Shown here: positions 8,804-17,292 of the stretch, one piece after another | Layout of the letters: each line of letters opens with the position of its first letter | How positions within the stretch are numbered: the first letter of the stretch is position 1 | Source: an uncultured Eubacteriales bacterium | GTDB taxonomy: Bacteria; Bacillota; Clostridia; Peptostreptococcales; Anaerovoracaceae | Direction: 5' to 3' | NCBI GenBank assembly: GCA_900315125.1 | Contig: OMXT01000047.1 | Coordinates: forward strand, 38,195 to 102,194 | Length of the DNA: 64,000 nt | The notes under the pieces: model-generated | Told to the model about the DNA's origin: nothing | The model's input: only the letters and a program-made list of their open reading frames with translations | The model's database searches: none | Program-made: the position numbers and the translations under genes

Positions 8804-10450
8804 ATGAAGTTAATCATAGATAAACTTGAGTTCCGGCGAATAATTCTTACTGTAACTGGGCATTTTGAGGGAATATCAGGGAGTGAGGACATCGTATTAT
8901 ACTTTCAGGAGCAGAGAGGGGATAAGAGATTATTTTTTGACGATGTTAATGTTGGCAAAGATAAATTTAACATCCGGATCAACGTACTTGAAATCTGCAA
9001 TGAAGCGCCTGTCCCTTCCGGCAGATGGTATTTATGCGCAGATATAGGTGAAGAAAAAGGGTTGCCGGCTTATGTGTCGGATCGTGTCTACGACCGAATT
9101 TATCTTTCACAATACGATGGGACGCGTACAGACCTTCAGATCGATTATGGACAGAATAATTACTGGCATGGTTTCTCGAGACTTGCACCGAACAAATGGC
9201 AGTACTATCTTCATGTGGATTATGAAATCCCTGAGCTTATTGAAGGCTTTTTTCCAAATCTTGTTTACAGCATAAAAACGACTGCTCACAGAGCATACCG
9301 CAAAGTCATGAAGCAGGGATTTCAGACATTTTTTAATCTCTGCAACAGACATATCAAGAAGAATGGCAGGCGGGTGTTCTTTACTTCTGCCAGAAGTGCG
9401 CAGCTTTCCGGCAATGAGAAATTCGTTTACGAGCGGATGCTGGAGAGAGGTCTTGATAAAAAATATGATATTTCATTTGACTTCAGGAGCAGCATAACAT
9501 CCCACAGATCATTTAAAAACAAATTTGAATTTACATATAAGCTGGCGACAGCAGACTTTATATTCTGTGATGATTATCAGCCTGAATTATACACAAATGA
9601 CTATAATCCCGGAGTTAAGATTATTCAGTTATGGCATGCATGCGGTGCATTTAAAACCATTGGATTTGAGCGGATTGGGGGACATGGTGCTCCAGCGTTT
9701 ACTACGCGTATCCATAAATGCTATACACATGTCCCGGTAAGTTCTGATCACTCAGCCGACCATAACGCAGAGGCCTTCTCTATTGACCGACGCAAATTTT
9801 ATCCTGTTGGGGTACCAAGAACGGATGTCTTTTTTGATGAAGAATATAAAGCGGCTACGAGAAAGAAGATTATGGAAGCATATCCTTTGCTTAAAGATGC
9901 CGGACAGGTGATTATGTATGCTCCAACCTTCAGAGGGGTAAATGCAAGAGATGCGTACTTTCCCATGCAAATGATAAACTTCCATAAGCTGGGTACGATT
10001 CTGAAAAAAAATAATCAAATAATGCTTATTAAAATGCATCCCTTCGTCAGGCAGAAAGTAGACATACCAGAGGAATTCAGAGATTATTTTATTGATATGA
10101 CAAGTTATCCTGATATCAACGAACTGCTTATGATTACAGATGTTTTGATTACTGACTATTCATCTGTGATATATGAGGCAGCGCTGTTGCGTCTTCCTAT
10201 GCTTTTCTATGCCTTTGATCTGGAAAGCTATGTAGATGACAGGGGATTCTATGAACCTTATGAAGATATCGTACCTGGTAAAATTGTAAAAACTCAGATA
10301 GAACTACTGCGGACAATGGAGGAAAACGATTACCGAAGTGAAAAATTAGATGACTTTCTTAAGAAAAACTTCAATTACCTTGACGGTCATGCGACAGATC
10401 GAGTTATTGATCTTATCTTTGGAAACGGGGATGGAAACTCTAGAGCATAG
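8804..10450 (+). CDS. CDP-glycerol glycerophosphotransferase (TagF-like) with N-terminal domain
   Basis: The protein has 548 residues. The first 150-190 look beta-rich and have no catalytic motifs, as in longer TagF-type polymerases where this part helps membrane or acceptor binding. The catalytic part shows IIQLWHACG near residue 275, APTFRG near 385 and LITDYSS near 449, followed by YAFDLESYVDDRGFY. The ATG at 8804 has GGAGTGA upstream. A terminator precedes the gene and a new promoter follows it, so it is probably transcribed alone. It is more AT-rich than the housekeeping genes to the right. The stop is TAG. Confidence 0.9.
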   Translation: MKLIIDKLEFRRIILTVTGHFEGISGSEDIVLYFQEQRGDKRLFFDDVNVGKDKFNIRINVLEICNEAPVPSGRWYLCADIGEEKGLPAYVSDRVYDRIYLSQYDGTRTDLQIDYGQNNYWHGFSRLAPNKWQYYLHVDYEIPELIEGFFPNLVYSIKTTAHRAYRKVMKQGFQTFFNLCNRHIKKNGRRVFFTSARSAQLSGNEKFVYERMLERGLDKKYDISFDFRSSITSHRSFKNKFEFTYKLATADFIFCDDYQPELYTNDYNPGVKIIQLWHACGAFKTIGFERIGGHGAPAFTTRIHKCYTHVPVSSDHSADHNAEAFSIDRRKFYPVGVPRTDVFFDEEYKAATRKKIMEAYPLLKDAGQVIMYAPTFRGVNARDAYFPMQMINFHKLGTILKKNNQIMLIKMHPFVRQKVDIPEEFRDYFIDMTSYPDINELLMITDVLITDYSSVIYEAALLRLPMLFYAFDLESYVDDRGFYEPYEDIVPGKIVKTQIELLRTMEENDYRSEKLDDFLKKNFNYLDGHATDRVIDLIFGNGDGNSRA

Positions 10451-10501
10451 AAATAAGAAAAATAATTTTTCCTGAACGTCTGTTGTCTCTAATAAGAGCA
10501 A

Positions 10502-10530
10502 TTGGACGTCATGCATTACTATGATATAAT
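10502..10530 (+). promoter_or_regulatory. Sigma-A-type promoter for the 10582-17154 operon
   Basis: TTGGAC, a 17-base spacer and a perfect TATAAT lie about 50 bases upstream of the start at 10582. Confidence 0.75.
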
Positions 10531-10581
10531 CAATTTAGTATAGTTTTCGAAATAGATTAGAATATATGGAGAAGTATGTTT

Positions 10582-12384
10582 ATGAACACATATTCAGAAG
10601 AGACAGTGCAGGAACTCATAGAATTGCACAGCAGATTGAATGAAGAACTTATTAGCGCAACGATAAGCGAAATTTCCTGGGAAAGAATAATCATGCACTT
10701 GGAAGTGCAGATAGAGAGAACCAGACGCTTTGTGGAAGAATATGGAGAAGACAGGGAGCTGCAGTTTTACCTTGTAACCGATTACGCCAGGTCAAATGCA
10801 TATTTTGATACGGAAAAGACGGATGACGGCGGCTACGTGATTTCCCTTAATATTACTAATCCTGGTTATTGCAGATGTCTCCCTAAAGGCACATATAAAA
10901 TTTATATTTGTGCTGGGAATGATATTCTGGCAACACCAGAGATTGCGCCTGAACTGGCTCCCTGTCTGGCGGAACGATCACGTGAGTTCATGTACAGCAA
11001 GAAAAACAGGGCTTATTGCGTTGATTTTTCTATCGCGGAAGATGATTCCGGACTTTATCCTGAGATTCGGGTTATCAATACAAAAGGTGCGGGGATCAAA
11101 GCATTCACTGAAGCACCAAAGAAGGAGCCCAGTGCGAACTCACAGAAGTTTTTTAATCTTAAACGAGTCCGTAATTATATGACTAAATATTATCATTACG
11201 AATCTGGTAAAGCAGACCGCAGTTTTAATGGTGAGATTCGCAATATTTTATTCATGACAGAGCAAAGCGAGACATTGGGAAGTAATCTTACAAGTGTTAT
11301 CGATAAAATGAAAGAGCGGGGTCTGGATAAAGAATATAATATCTTGACATCTGCGCGCTATCAGGTGGAAAAATCATACAGCATGCAGAGCTGGGCCAGT
11401 GTAATCAAGAAGGTCGCAGATGCGGACATGATTTTTCTTGATGACCACTGTCCAATATTTGACTGGCTCACACTGAGCCCGAGAACGACACTGATACAGC
11501 TGTGGCATGCTGGCGCAGGATTTAAATCTTCGGGATACAGCCGCTGGGGGCACACCGGCTGCCCGGGGCCAGTCAGCTGCCACAGGCAATATGATTATGG
11601 AATTTCAGGAAGCACACGAGTTGCGCATTTTCACTCTGAAGTATTTGGAGTAAATCGCGAAATGCTTTTACCTACTGGAATGCCGCGGATGGACGAGTAT
11701 CTAAGCCCAGAATATAGGAAAAGTACAGAAAAACGTTTGAGAGAAGAATTTCCGCTGACAGTTGGAAAGGAAGTTATTCTGTTTGCACCGACATATAGAG
11801 GGAAAAACAGGGATGCAGCGCATTATCCTTATGAGATGATCGACTTCGATGAACTGTACAAGTTCTGCCGGGAAACTGACAAGGTAGTTCTGTTCAAGAT
11901 GCACCCGTGGGTCTCGCAGCCTGTTCCAATCGAGGACAGATTTAAAGATAGATTCATAGATTTGACCGCCTATCCGAATATTAACGACTTATTCTATATT
12001 ACGGATCTGCTTATTACTGACTATTCATCGAATATCTACGAGTATTCCCTGATGAGGCGGCCAATGCTCTTCTATGCTTTTGATAAGATTCAATATGCGT
12101 TTTCGAGAGGCTTTCACAGAGATTATGAGGAAGCTGCACCGGGTCGTATATGTTATGATTTTGAATCACTTATGAGGGCGCTTCGTGAGGAAGATTATCA
12201 ATTCGAGAAAGTGGAGAAGTACGTGGATCTGCACTTTGAACATATGGATTCACATGCCTCTGACCGCGTTATAGACTGGTTTATATTAAAACATATTCCC
12301 GATGAATATGTTAGTAAACTCAAAGAAAGACAGTTGCGGAACGAACAGCTCAAAAGGCTTGATTTCTCAGCCGCAATGGAATAG
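10582..12384 (+). CDS. CDP-glycerol glycerophosphotransferase (TagF-like) with N-terminal domain
   Basis: This 600-residue protein resembles the one at 8804. A non-catalytic N-terminal part of about 230 residues is followed by TLIQLWHAGAG near residue 305, APTYRG near 405, LITDYSS near 477 and FYAFDKIQYAFSRGF. The start at 10582 is preferred to the in-frame ATG at 10576 because GGAGAAG ends seven bases before the former and only one base before the latter. It opens an operon that continues with a cytidylyltransferase, an SDR, a pyruvyltransferase-like protein and another TagF-like enzyme. It probably polymerises or branches the polymer made from the nucleotide formed by the next gene. Confidence 0.9.
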   Translation: MNTYSEETVQELIELHSRLNEELISATISEISWERIIMHLEVQIERTRRFVEEYGEDRELQFYLVTDYARSNAYFDTEKTDDGGYVISLNITNPGYCRCLPKGTYKIYICAGNDILATPEIAPELAPCLAERSREFMYSKKNRAYCVDFSIAEDDSGLYPEIRVINTKGAGIKAFTEAPKKEPSANSQKFFNLKRVRNYMTKYYHYESGKADRSFNGEIRNILFMTEQSETLGSNLTSVIDKMKERGLDKEYNILTSARYQVEKSYSMQSWASVIKKVADADMIFLDDHCPIFDWLTLSPRTTLIQLWHAGAGFKSSGYSRWGHTGCPGPVSCHRQYDYGISGSTRVAHFHSEVFGVNREMLLPTGMPRMDEYLSPEYRKSTEKRLREEFPLTVGKEVILFAPTYRGKNRDAAHYPYEMIDFDELYKFCRETDKVVLFKMHPWVSQPVPIEDRFKDRFIDLTAYPNINDLFYITDLLITDYSSNIYEYSLMRRPMLFYAFDKIQYAFSRGFHRDYEEAAPGRICYDFESLMRALREEDYQFEKVEKYVDLHFEHMDSHASDRVIDWFILKHIPDEYVSKLKERQLRNEQLKRLDFSAAME

Positions 12385-12447
12385 CATGATGCAAATCTGT
12401 AAATTTGAATTCTAATTATGGCATCGCGTTATGCGGGAGGTAAACCA

Positions 12448-13230
12448 ATGAATATAGCAATGATTTTTGCGGGCGGCAGCGGAGTTCGTATGGGTTCGGG
12501 CATCCCCAAACAGTTTCTGCAGATAAACGGCAAACCGATACTAATTCACACAGTGCAGCTCTTTCAATGGCATGAACTGATCGATAAAATTTATATTTCT
12601 ACACTGGAGGATTATATACCCTATGTTGAGGAACTGGTTTCTGAGTATAACCTATCTAAGGTGGCTGCAGTAATCCCGGGGGGCAAAACTGCACAGGATT
12701 CAATATATAATTGCCTGGAAAGAGGAATCAGTGAGAATGATCCGGACAGTATTGTACTCCTTCATGACGGCGTCCGGCCCAGCGTTACCTACGACACAAT
12801 TACAAGGAATATAGAGACTGCTATTAGTAAAGGCAATGCAATAACATGCACACCCTGCTTTGAAACCATTTTGTTGAGCAATGATGGCGAAACGGTAGGC
12901 TCAGTTCCTTACAGAAAAGATACTTATGCGGCTCAGGCTCCCCAGACTTTCCGCCTGGGAGATATCCTGGAGGCACATAACAGAATAAGAGCTACAGAAA
13001 ATGGTTATGAAAATATGGTCGATGCATGTACGATCTGTACTACATTAGGCATCCCAGTACATATGGTGGAGGGCAACAGAGGGAATATCAAGGTCACTAC
13101 ACCAGAAGATGTATATATGTTCAGAGCATTGATTCAATACAGCGAAAATGAGCAGACATTCGGTTTTGGTCTGACAAACAGCAGCAATGCAGTACTGAAC
13201 AGGTTTATGAGAAAGAAGACAGAAAAATGA
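12448..13230 (+). CDS. IspD/TarI family cytidylyltransferase
   Basis: The protein has 260 residues starting MNIAMIFAGGSGVRMG, with PKQFLQINGKPI next and LLHDGVRPSV near residue 110; these are the CTP-binding and catalytic signatures of the IspD/TarI family. The ATG at 12448 is chosen because GGGAGG lies seven bases upstream; the upstream ATG at 12418 has none. It overlaps the next gene by four bases (ATGA). IspD-like enzyme plus SDR is the arrangement used to make CDP-ribitol or a similar CDP-polyol, which fits the TagF-like neighbours. This is the second such gene in the window. Confidence 0.9.
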   Translation: MNIAMIFAGGSGVRMGSGIPKQFLQINGKPILIHTVQLFQWHELIDKIYISTLEDYIPYVEELVSEYNLSKVAAVIPGGKTAQDSIYNCLERGISENDPDSIVLLHDGVRPSVTYDTITRNIETAISKGNAITCTPCFETILLSNDGETVGSVPYRKDTYAAQAPQTFRLGDILEAHNRIRATENGYENMVDACTICTTLGIPVHMVEGNRGNIKVTTPEDVYMFRALIQYSENEQTFGFGLTNSSNAVLNRFMRKKTEK

Positions 13231-14297
13231 TCTCGGGAAATCTGGAAGATATCGTATTACAGAAAGACATCGATTCCATTGCAAAGTGGAGTAAATTAGA
13301 AAAACTGGCGGGGAGCACAGTACTGGTCACCGGTGCGACAGGGCTTATTGGCTCTCAGTTGTGCAGGGCACTTCTAAGAGCCAGCGAAACAAGGAATCTC
13401 AACATTCACGTTATAGCAGGTGTAAGAAACAGAGAGAAAGCGGAAAAACTATTGGGATCTTACAAAGGCAGTGGCCTTGAGTTCCTTGAAAGCGACATCA
13501 TGCAGCCGATCCGCTGCGACAAAAATGTAGACTATATTATTCATACCGCCAGCCCGACATCCTCCCGTTATTTTGTTTCTCATCCGGTGGAAACTTTGCA
13601 TCAGGCGGTCATTGGAAGCGATCAGGTTCTCAAACTGGCATTTGAGAAAAAAGTGCAGTCCATGGTGTACCTGTCATCGCTGGAAGTATATGGAACACCC
13701 CAGGGACAACCGGCAACTGTCAGTGAAACGGATTATGGATACATAGACCCTTTGAACATCAGAAGCTGTTATTCGGAAGGCAAGCGGGCAGTAGAATGCC
13801 TGTGTTCATCCTATGCTTCAGAATACAGAGTTCCTGTTCGGATTGTGCGTCTGGCTCAGACATTTGGTCCGGGCGTCGAATATAATGACGGCAGAGTATT
13901 TGCGGAATTCGCACGGAATTTCATTGAGAACAGAGATATTGTTCTGCATACACAAGGCAGAACCGTAAGAAGTTACTGCTATACTGCTGATGCGGTCAAA
14001 GCAATACTTACTGTGCTGCTTTTCGGTAAAGATGCGGAAGCATATAATGTATGCAACATGGATACAAGCTGCTCTATTTACGAGATGGCGGAGCTTGTAT
14101 GTAATCTGGATCCGCAAAAGAAGATCAGTGTTAAGATACAGATACCGGATAATGTCGTTGAATTCGGTTATAATCCAGAGATGGTCATTCGACTTGATAC
14201 GGATAAGATTAATGCGCTGGGATGGCATGCAGAGGTAGGGCTGAAGGAAATGTTTGAACGGCTTATTGCCAGCATGCAGCAGAGAAAGGAACTTTAA
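13227..14297 (+). CDS. NAD-dependent epimerase/dehydratase (extended SDR)
   Basis: This 356-residue extended SDR has the NAD(P)-binding VTGATGLIGSQL near residue 33, YLSSLEVYG near 150 and the catalytic pair in CYSEGKRAVE near 182. The fold resembles nucleotide-sugar epimerases and UDP-glucuronate decarboxylases. Translation is coupled to the cytidylyltransferase through an ATGA overlap, so it probably acts on the same activated polyol or sugar. TarJ, the usual partner of TarI, is a medium-chain alcohol dehydrogenase and is not what is seen here. The exact substrate is unknown. Confidence 0.85.
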   Translation: MISGNLEDIVLQKDIDSIAKWSKLEKLAGSTVLVTGATGLIGSQLCRALLRASETRNLNIHVIAGVRNREKAEKLLGSYKGSGLEFLESDIMQPIRCDKNVDYIIHTASPTSSRYFVSHPVETLHQAVIGSDQVLKLAFEKKVQSMVYLSSLEVYGTPQGQPATVSETDYGYIDPLNIRSCYSEGKRAVECLCSSYASEYRVPVRIVRLAQTFGPGVEYNDGRVFAEFARNFIENRDIVLHTQGRTVRSYCYTADAVKAILTVLLFGKDAEAYNVCNMDTSCSIYEMAELVCNLDPQKKISVKIQIPDNVVEFGYNPEMVIRLDTDKINALGWHAEVGLKEMFERLIASMQQRKEL

Positions 14298-14300
14298 ATC

Positions 14301-15677
14301 ATGAATATAGGCATTATTTCAATAAATGCACATACAAAGGTATTAAATTTTGCTTCTCCGCTTCATACTTTTGTTTTTCAGCAGTTTCTGCTGGATCATG
14401 GAATCGATTCCACAATCATTGATTACAAGCCTGTGTATTATGGCAAGTTCGATGTGCGCCATCCACTGGATTATTATTTAGAACATCCCGATAAAAATCC
14501 TAAAAAACAGCAACGGTTAGTGAAGCGCTGGACCGAATTATATGATGACCGTGAATATAGGTTTGACCGGTTTGAGGACTTTATTGATCATCATTATATC
14601 AGAACTTCGGAGTGCTATGATCCATGGCTGCTGGATGAAAAGGATCCTGGATTTGACTGCTATATCTGTGTGACTGATGTTATATGGAAACTAAATAAGA
14701 ATTCCGGATTCGACAAGGGTTTTTTCCTCGCCTGTAAAGCAATGGATGGGAAAAAGAAAATCGCCTATGCGCCAAGCAGAGGCGCTACAACATATAACAA
14801 GGTCAGAGAAAGGGAGTTTCTCAGTTATATCAGTGATTTTGATTACTTGTCTGCCCGTGAGGACAGCTTCTGCGACTATATGCAGGGGATAACCGGTCTG
14901 GATGTACCTCATGTGATTGATCCTGTTTTTCTGGAGGATCGGGAGTTTTATGAGAAACTGGCTATCGCTCCTGATGAGAAGCACCGTCCGAAGAAGAAAT
15001 TTGTCCTCTTATATGTTGTAATGGAGAAGAACAAGGATGTTGTAAAGAAAGCGGTGCGGTATGCTGAGGAAAACGATCTGGACGTCATAGAACTCAGCGA
15101 GAATTATGAAAATGCAGATATACCGGAAGGAACGCATCATAAAGTATTTTACGACCTTGGGGTGGAGGAATGGCTGTGGTATTTGCTGAACTGCGAGTCA
15201 ATATTCACTAACTCATTCCATGCCTGCTGTTTCTCCATTATTTTTCATAAGAGTTTCTTTGCCGGTGCCAGAGCGGGAGATAAAATCGATTCACTCCTAA
15301 GAATGTTTGGGTTGGAATGGAGAAGAGTCAAAGACGATGCCAGTCTTGAAACGGTAATGAATATGCCGCCTGTTGACTTCGAGGAAGTTGATAAACTCCG
15401 ATACGGTTACGTAAAAAGTTCAAGTGACTATATTCTTGGAGCCATACAAGATTTGGAGCAGCGTGATCACAAACCCCTGATAAGCGGCCAGGAATATGAG
15501 AGTTTGATGCATAAATATGATGACGCTGAAGAGGTGGTTGCGAAAGAAGAAGAGCAGCGGGCGAGGGAAGCACAGAGAAAAGCAGCCGCTAAAGAGCTTG
15601 AGAAAAAGAAGAAAGCAAGAAAGAAATCTCTACCATATAGGGCACTCAGGAAAATTAAGCGTATGATTATTAAATAG
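14301..15677 (+). CDS. Polysaccharide pyruvyl transferase family protein
   Basis: The 458-residue protein starts MNIGIISINAHTKVLNFAS and has SAREDSFCDYMQGITG near residue 182 and TNSFHACCFSIIFHKSFF near 303, the layout of the CsaB/pyruvyl transferase family. Members add ketal-linked pyruvate, or in some cases other groups, to cell-surface polysaccharides. The last 60 residues are Lys/Arg/Glu-rich and probably form a coiled or membrane-surface tail. It follows the SDR by three bases. Pyruvylation would give a negatively charged polymer that could hold S-layer-type proteins, but that is inference. The stop is TAG. Confidence 0.83.
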   Translation: MNIGIISINAHTKVLNFASPLHTFVFQQFLLDHGIDSTIIDYKPVYYGKFDVRHPLDYYLEHPDKNPKKQQRLVKRWTELYDDREYRFDRFEDFIDHHYIRTSECYDPWLLDEKDPGFDCYICVTDVIWKLNKNSGFDKGFFLACKAMDGKKKIAYAPSRGATTYNKVREREFLSYISDFDYLSAREDSFCDYMQGITGLDVPHVIDPVFLEDREFYEKLAIAPDEKHRPKKKFVLLYVVMEKNKDVVKKAVRYAEENDLDVIELSENYENADIPEGTHHKVFYDLGVEEWLWYLLNCESIFTNSFHACCFSIIFHKSFFAGARAGDKIDSLLRMFGLEWRRVKDDASLETVMNMPPVDFEEVDKLRYGYVKSSSDYILGAIQDLEQRDHKPLISGQEYESLMHKYDDAEEVVAKEEEQRAREAQRKAAAKELEKKKKARKKSLPYRALRKIKRMIIK

Positions 15678-15738
15678 CATGCTATTTTCCGGATGGGATA
15701 AGGTGTTTAGAGCTGGCGGAGGTATAAAGTATTATAAT

Positions 15739-17154
15739 ATGAAGAATATTCGTGCAATCGTGTACAACATACACAAAAAGGGCATTTCAGGCACGTTGGA
15801 AACGTATGCTAAAAGAAAAAGTAAAAAGGAAAAAGAAAAGAGCAAGGAAAAGTGCTATGAATGCCTGTATCAAATGTATAGAAACAGAAAATATGCACGT
15901 AAGGGAACAGACAGTGTTCAATACCGCCGGGCGATGCAGCAGGCTCAGGAATATGAGCAGACACTGAAACGCTTAGATCACAAACTATACAGCAAATACA
16001 GGAAGGAAATGATAGAATATTACCTGTTGGAGCTGTACCCTAAGGTTTATGGGAGCATGATTTCAGTACCTGTGAAAAACAAGGTCGTATTTATGGAGAA
16101 GGGTAAGCCGGTCTCTCCCCCTAATTCATATTTCTCAAGTGTACTGAAAAAACAGGGTAAATATGAAGTTGTCATGATGGGCATGGGAAAGCATGAGGTC
16201 TCGGAACTGGAGATCTATGAAAACGGACTCAAGCTAATTCGAGAAATATCCGATGCGAAAGCCGTGTTTATTTCTTCAGCGAACAGCCTCTTTTGCGGTT
16301 TTGATTTTCGCCCGGAGACAAAGCTCATTCAATTGTGGCATGGCCTTGGAATCATTAAGAAAGTTGGCTACAGCACAATTGACAGTAAGGGATTCGGCAT
16401 GAGTGAGGCTGAACGAGAGAAGTATGATCAGTACCGGAATTACAGCTATGTCACGCTGCCGTCTATGGAACAGGCCTGGATCTTTGAGGAATCGATGCAT
16501 ATTCCCGTGGAGTCGGGAAAGCTGGTGCCAGTTGGCGTTGCTCGCACGGATGTTTTTTACCACCCCAAATACATTAATTCGTGCCGTGCAAAACTGATGA
16601 ATGCCTACCCGCAGATCGGGAAAAGGAAAATTATCCTCTATGCTCCTACATACAGAGGACGTTTAAATTCTGCGGTCGCGCCGGAAGCTTTAGACATTAA
16701 TTTGCTCGGTGAAATGTTCTCAGAGGAATATGTCCTGCTCATAAAGCATCATGGGGCTACAAAAAAGGATATAAGCATCCCTGAGAAATGGAAGGATAGT
16801 TTCGCCTTTGATATAAAGAAAAGCAAAGTACTGAGTATAGATAAGATGCTTGCCATCGCAGACATATGTATAACAGACTATTCATCAGTCGCCTTTGAAT
16901 ATTCGATCATGGAGAAGCCGATGATCTTTTTTGCTTTCGATTTGGATGAATATATTGACAGCAGAGGCATGTATTATAAATATGAGGACATCACTCCGGG
17001 TCCAATCTGCAGAACAAACGAAGAACTTGCGGATAAGATCCGAAGCGTAGATGAATGGTTTGATCTCCAGGGTATCAGAGATTTTAAAGAAAAATTTGTT
17101 GGCGCCTGCGACGGTCACAGCGCGGAGCGAACCATTGAGCTCATTGAAAAATAA
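15739..17154 (+). CDS. CDP-glycerol glycerophosphotransferase (TagF-like), duplicate of the 3161 gene
   Basis: This 471-residue protein is closely similar along its whole length to the one at 3161-4552, including YEVVMMGMGK, SDAKAVFISSANSLF, LIQLWHGLGIIKKVGYST near residue 196 and CITDYSS near 376. The start at 15739 matches the paralogue's N-terminus; GGAGG lies 16 bases upstream, further than usual, and an in-frame ATG at 15679 would add 20 poorly conserved residues. It is the last gene of the operon, followed by a terminator. The pair is a recent duplication on two sides of the cluster. Confidence 0.9.
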   Translation: MKNIRAIVYNIHKKGISGTLETYAKRKSKKEKEKSKEKCYECLYQMYRNRKYARKGTDSVQYRRAMQQAQEYEQTLKRLDHKLYSKYRKEMIEYYLLELYPKVYGSMISVPVKNKVVFMEKGKPVSPPNSYFSSVLKKQGKYEVVMMGMGKHEVSELEIYENGLKLIREISDAKAVFISSANSLFCGFDFRPETKLIQLWHGLGIIKKVGYSTIDSKGFGMSEAEREKYDQYRNYSYVTLPSMEQAWIFEESMHIPVESGKLVPVGVARTDVFYHPKYINSCRAKLMNAYPQIGKRKIILYAPTYRGRLNSAVAPEALDINLLGEMFSEEYVLLIKHHGATKKDISIPEKWKDSFAFDIKKSKVLSIDKMLAIADICITDYSSVAFEYSIMEKPMIFFAFDLDEYIDSRGMYYKYEDITPGPICRTNEELADKIRSVDEWFDLQGIRDFKEKFVGACDGHSAERTIELIEK

Positions 17155-17224
17155 GGGATCAATCGGTTTTCTGAAAAAATGTTGTCATTCTGAGTATGAA
17201 GTTTAACGATTGATACGAAAATTT

Positions 17225-17267
17225 CCCTCCCGGGACGTCGGCCACGTCCGGGGAGGGAGTTTATTTA
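17225..17267 (+). terminator. Rho-independent terminator at the end of the polymer locus
   Basis: CCCTCCCGGGACGT pairs with ACGTCCGGGGAGGG around a short loop and is followed by GTTTATTT. It closes the 10582-17154 operon and faces the convergent ABC operon. Confidence 0.8.
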
Positions 17268-17292
17268 TGAACAAAGTCAAGACCGGACTTGG

